NCBI GenBank assembly: GCA_022482545.1 | Contig: JAKVOZ010000008.1 | Span: 1-64,000 of the forward strand | DNA length: 64,000 nt | DNA from: Bacteroidales bacterium | GTDB lineage: Bacteria; Bacteroidota; Bacteroidia; Bacteroidales; P3 | Reading direction: 5' to 3' | In this document: in pieces, positions 61,883 through 64,000 of the stretch | Layout of the letters: the number at the start of each line of letters is the position of its first letter | How positions within the stretch are numbered: the stretch's first letter is position 1 | Notes under the pieces: generated by a model | What the model saw: only the letters and a program-made list of their open reading frames with translations | Told to the model about the DNA's origin: nothing | Databases searched by the model: none | Translations under genes and position numbers: made by a program

Positions 61883-62050
61883 GAACTATTTTACTGTCTT
61901 TTGATTCTAATAAAATGAATCGCTATTCTATTCAAATATATCTTTATTCTATTTTATTATCTTTTGATTCTATTTTAATGGAATAAAGAACTATTTTAAC
62001 ATCTCTTTATTTCATTCAAATTGTTCTTTATTCTATTTTTTGTTTTGTAT
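61883..62050. repeat. 21-bp-period array, eight units (longest in the window)
   Basis: Units start at 61883, 61904, 61925, 61946, 61967, 61988, 62009 and 62030, all exactly 21 bp apart. Leading words are GAACTA, ATTCTA, ATTCTA, ATTCTA, ATTCTA, GAACTA, ATTTCA and ATTCTA. The array takes up much of the 529-bp gap 61567-62095 and ends in the promoter of the gene at 62096, so the last unit overlaps its -33 element (62039-62042). Confidence 0.92.
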
Positions 62051-62070
62051 CAATATTTTTTATACCTTTG
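62039..62070 (+). promoter_or_regulatory. Promoter of the 235-residue membrane protein gene
   Basis: TTTG (62039-62042), a 20-nt spacer and TACCTTTG (62063-62070) match the Bacteroidota consensus closely, 26 bp before the ATG. Confidence 0.8.
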
Positions 62071-62095
62071 CTTCAATTAATCAAAGCAAATTATT

Positions 62096-62803
62096 ATGAA
62101 TAGTTTTATTAGCATTGCGTCTTCAATAATTTATTTTATTATTATTTTAATAATATTAATAACATTATTATATATAGGAGTATATTCATTCAATAAAAAG
62201 AAAAATAAAAAAACTGATTTAAATTATAATAAACAACATATTAGAAATAAAAGCATTTTTATAACATTATTTATTCTTTCTTTATTATGGGCTATCTTTG
62301 TTATTTTCATAGGCATTGTTATGTATAGTTGGGATCTTGATACATACAAAAAAAATATAATAGAAGTCAATACGGAAATAAAACCTTTTGTTTATTATGT
62401 TGAAAAGTTTAAAAAAGAGAATAAACGTTTGCCAACACAAAAAGAATTTGATAAATGGGTAAGATATGAATACAATGATTATTCTGTAGAACCACAAAAA
62501 ATATGTCATGCAAACTATATACGTAAATTAGACAATGTTACTGTAGAAGATGAGTATAAATTTAAAGACATTAATTGGCAAACAGACTATGCAATATCGT
62601 ATTGGAATGGAGATTCCTTTGATTATTATTTATCATGGAAGAAGTTTTATGATGTTAGTATATATACAAAAGAAGATGCAAGAAAAGGACTGATTATTAC
62701 TATCTTAATAGGAATATTACCATTAATATTATTATTTTCTGTAAGGAGAATAAAAAACATAAGAAACAAAAACAAGATTATAGAAAAACAACAAACATTA
62801 TGA
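62096..62803 (+). CDS. Membrane protein of unknown function
   Basis: A 235-residue protein with two N-terminal membrane helices (about 7-30 and 51-75) and one near the C-terminus (about 198-217). A roughly 115-residue extracytoplasmic part lies between, containing LPTQKEFDKWVRYEYNDYS and DYYLSWKKFYDV. I recognise no family. It has a strong promoter and overlaps the ogt-like gene by 4 nt, forming a two-gene operon. A functional link to DNA repair is not evident. Confidence 0.65.
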   Translation: MNSFISIASSIIYFIIILIILITLLYIGVYSFNKKKNKKTDLNYNKQHIRNKSIFITLFILSLLWAIFVIFIGIVMYSWDLDTYKKNIIEVNTEIKPFVYYVEKFKKENKRLPTQKEFDKWVRYEYNDYSVEPQKICHANYIRKLDNVTVEDEYKFKDINWQTDYAISYWNGDSFDYYLSWKKFYDVSIYTKEDARKGLIITILIGILPLILLFSVRRIKNIRNKNKIIEKQQTL

Positions 62804-63309
62804 AAACTATTAAAATTCAATATTATAAATCAATAATAGGAGAATTATTACTTGGCTGTTCTGACAATAAGTTATGTCTTTGCGATTGGGTAAAAGAAGA
62901 AAGACGAAACATTATTGATAAAAAAATACAAAACGCCTTAAATGCAAGATATGAAGTAGGCAATAGTGAAGTAATTGAACAAACGATAAAAGAATTAGAT
63001 GAATATTTTGCAAAGCGAAGAAAGATGTTTGATATACCTCTTTTGTTTGTTGGCACTTCTTTTCAAAAGACTGTTTGGAAGGAATTGCTTAATATTCCTT
63101 ATGGCAAGACCATCTCTTATAAAGAACTCGCACAAAAAATAGGTAATCCAAAGGCAATTCGTGCAGTAGCTAATGCAAATAGATTAAATGCTATTTCTAT
63201 TCTTGTTCCTTGTCACCGTGTCATTAGTTCTAATAATAAACTTGTTGGATATGGTGGAGGCTTAACTGCAAAAAAGACTTTATTAGATTTGGAAAACAAT
63301 ATTTTGTAA
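62800..63309 (+). CDS. ogt: Methylated-DNA--protein-cysteine methyltransferase
   Basis: A suicidal repair protein that takes the methyl group from O6-methylguanine. The 169-residue protein has the catalytic Cys138 in PCHRVI, the helix-turn-helix with the Arg finger (KAIRAVANANRLN) and YGKTISYKELAQKIGNPKA. No Ada regulatory domain is present, so it is the Ogt-type form. It is co-transcribed with the upstream membrane protein. Confidence 0.95.
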   Translation: MKTIKIQYYKSIIGELLLGCSDNKLCLCDWVKEERRNIIDKKIQNALNARYEVGNSEVIEQTIKELDEYFAKRRKMFDIPLLFVGTSFQKTVWKELLNIPYGKTISYKELAQKIGNPKAIRAVANANRLNAISILVPCHRVISSNNKLVGYGGGLTAKKTLLDLENNIL

Positions 63310-63392
63310 TTTCTATTCATTAATCCTATCTATACTTAATTATAATAAAACAGTTTTGTAGGTTTGATAAAACATAAATAATAATGTGTAAA

Positions 63393-63455
63393 TAGTTCTT
63401 TAATCCATTTTAGCGAAATAAAGAACTATTTTTCTATCTCTTTATTTCGCTTTAA
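63393..63455. repeat. 21-bp-period array with a 13-bp hairpin, three units
   Basis: Units start at 63393, 63414 and 63435. AAATAGTTCTTTA (63390-63402) and TAAAGAACTATTT (63419-63431) form a perfect 13-bp stem with a 16-nt loop. It lies in the 333-bp gap 63310-63642 after the ogt-like gene; the stem could help end that transcript. The rest of the gap is AT rich and holds the tRNA-Cys promoter. Confidence 0.8.
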
Positions 63456-63599
63456 AGAAACAAGAAATATGATTATTTGAGATAAATTCTTAATAATTCT
63501 GATATATTATTTATCATTTAGGAATAAATAAGTTAGCAAGATAATAATATTAAAAATCTTGTCTTTATTTTAAGAAAACTAACAAAAAATAAAATAAAA

Positions 63600-63630
63600 T
63601 TTGGTATTTAAAAAAAAAGTTGTACTTTTG
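63600..63630 (+). promoter_or_regulatory. Promoter of tRNA-Cys
   Basis: TTTG (63600-63603), a 19-nt spacer and TACTTTTG (63623-63630) match TTTG ... TAnnTTTG, 12 bp before the tRNA. Confidence 0.82.
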
Positions 63631-63642
63631 CAAAGTAAATAA

Positions 63643-63713
63643 GGTCTCTTGACCGAGTGGCTAGGTGCCGGTCTGCAAAACCGTTTACTCCAGTTCGAAT
63701 CTGGGAGAGACCT
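63643..63713 (+). tRNA. tRNA-Cys (anticodon GCA)
   Basis: The acceptor stem GGTCTCT pairs with AGAGACC. The anticodon loop CTGCAAA gives GCA, and the T loop is GTTCGAA. No CCA is encoded. It is a single tRNA gene with its own promoter. Confidence 0.95.
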
Positions 63714-63875
63714 CTTACCCTTATTATTTCTTTGCCCTTAATGTTGTCTAAACCCTTACTATATCTAAGTAAATAAAGGATTTTTACCACTTTTCATAAT
63801 TACACAAAAACACTTAAAAAGTAAAAAAACAACAAAAAACCCGCACAAAAACCCACACAAGTTTTTTTATTGTAT

Positions 63876-63883
63876 TATCTTTG
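63876..63883 (+). promoter_or_regulatory. Orphan -7 box near the right edge
   Basis: TATCTTTG matches TAnnTTTG and is followed by the typical CA. No gene on the plus strand starts before the window ends, so the target would lie beyond it. A clear -33 element is missing. The stretch 63714-63875 is A/C rich and holds nothing else I recognise. Confidence 0.35.
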
Positions 63884-63917
63884 CAAAATCAAATTTAGTA
63901 TTAAAAATAATTTTTAT

Positions 63918-64000
63918 TTATTGTAGCACTTCATTTGAAAGTACTTTTATGTATTCATCTATTAATACCGTTCTTCTCTTATTGGATAATCCATTATGAT
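63918..64000 (-). CDS. Possible 3' end of a minus-strand gene
   Basis: A minus-strand frame enters from the right edge and ends at a TAA at 63918-63920, coding for 26 residues that finish RRTVLIDEYIKVLSNEVLQ. This is too short to assign and may be chance. A plus-strand promoter-like box just to its left argues against, or marks a convergent arrangement. Confidence 0.25.
   Translation of the reverse strand, partial: HNGLSNKRRTVLIDEYIKVLSNEVLQ

Overview
The window is a very AT-rich chromosomal segment of a Bacteroidota bacterium, most likely an anaerobic or microaerophilic member of the Bacteroidales. The evidence is the promoter style (TAnnTTTG at -7, often TTTG or TTG near -33), the near absence of Shine-Dalgarno sequences, type IX secretion (T9SS) signatures, a SecD-SecF fusion, lipoprotein signals, a TraR/DksA protein with a degenerate zinc finger, and a one-subunit pyruvate:ferredoxin oxidoreductase. 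The genus cannot be fixed from sequence reading alone.

Layout. 1-4.8 kb (minus strand): the conserved translation block, in transcription order tRNA-Thr, tRNA-Tyr, tRNA-Gly, tuf, tRNA-Trp, secE, nusG, rplK, rplA, rplJ, rplL (cut by the window edge), driven by a well-formed Bacteroidota promoter ahead of tRNA-Thr. 5.1-11.5 kb: an accessory pocket with a TonB-dependent-type outer membrane protein, a solo PD-(D/E)xK domain protein, two broken RHS modules sharing a 171-bp segment, two lipoproteins and a small membrane protein. 11.8-12.7 kb: HIT hydrolase and greA. 12.8-22.7 kb: a four-gene operon of a small membrane-anchored protein, a large TonB receptor, a 1529-residue secreted protein and a PorV/PorQ-family outer membrane protein. 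22.8-29 kb: secDF, a divergent MFS transporter and an M20 amidohydrolase. 29.2-31.7 kb: ExbB, a membrane protein and two ExbD proteins. 31.8-45.2 kb (minus strand): dksA-like/lspA/CBS transporter, sugar transferase/aminotransferase/DUF1905, and an AddB-like nuclease/M16 peptidase/FucP-like transporter preceded by an AddA-like helicase-nuclease. 45.7-51.9 kb (plus strand): a large M6 metalloprotease with a T9SS sorting tail, nadC and a YihY/BrkB membrane protein. 52.1-56.4 kb: superoxide dismutase and nifJ. 56.6-61.7 kb (minus strand): trmN6-like methyltransferase, rsmA-mntP, and rplM-rpsI-rpsB-tsf. The right end holds a small membrane protein, an ogt-type DNA repair gene and tRNA-Cys.

The most unusual signal lies between the genes. 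Many intergenic gaps carry tandem arrays of short degenerate AT-rich words repeated at an exact 21-bp interval. The commonest unit begins ATTCTATTTTAATGGATT and is interleaved with GAACTATTTT-type units; the longest array has eight units at 61.9-62.0 kb. Two of these arrays adjoin unrelated arrays of near-palindromic words with an exact 22-bp period (CATAATGCCATTATG at 36.5 kb, GTACAACAGCAATGTA at 11.6 kb). Several 21-bp arrays can fold into a 12-14 bp hairpin, and one copy shows a base change matched in its partner arm. I do not recognise this family. Two probable ribosomal-protein mRNA leaders (rplM and rpsB) are also visible as inverted repeats.
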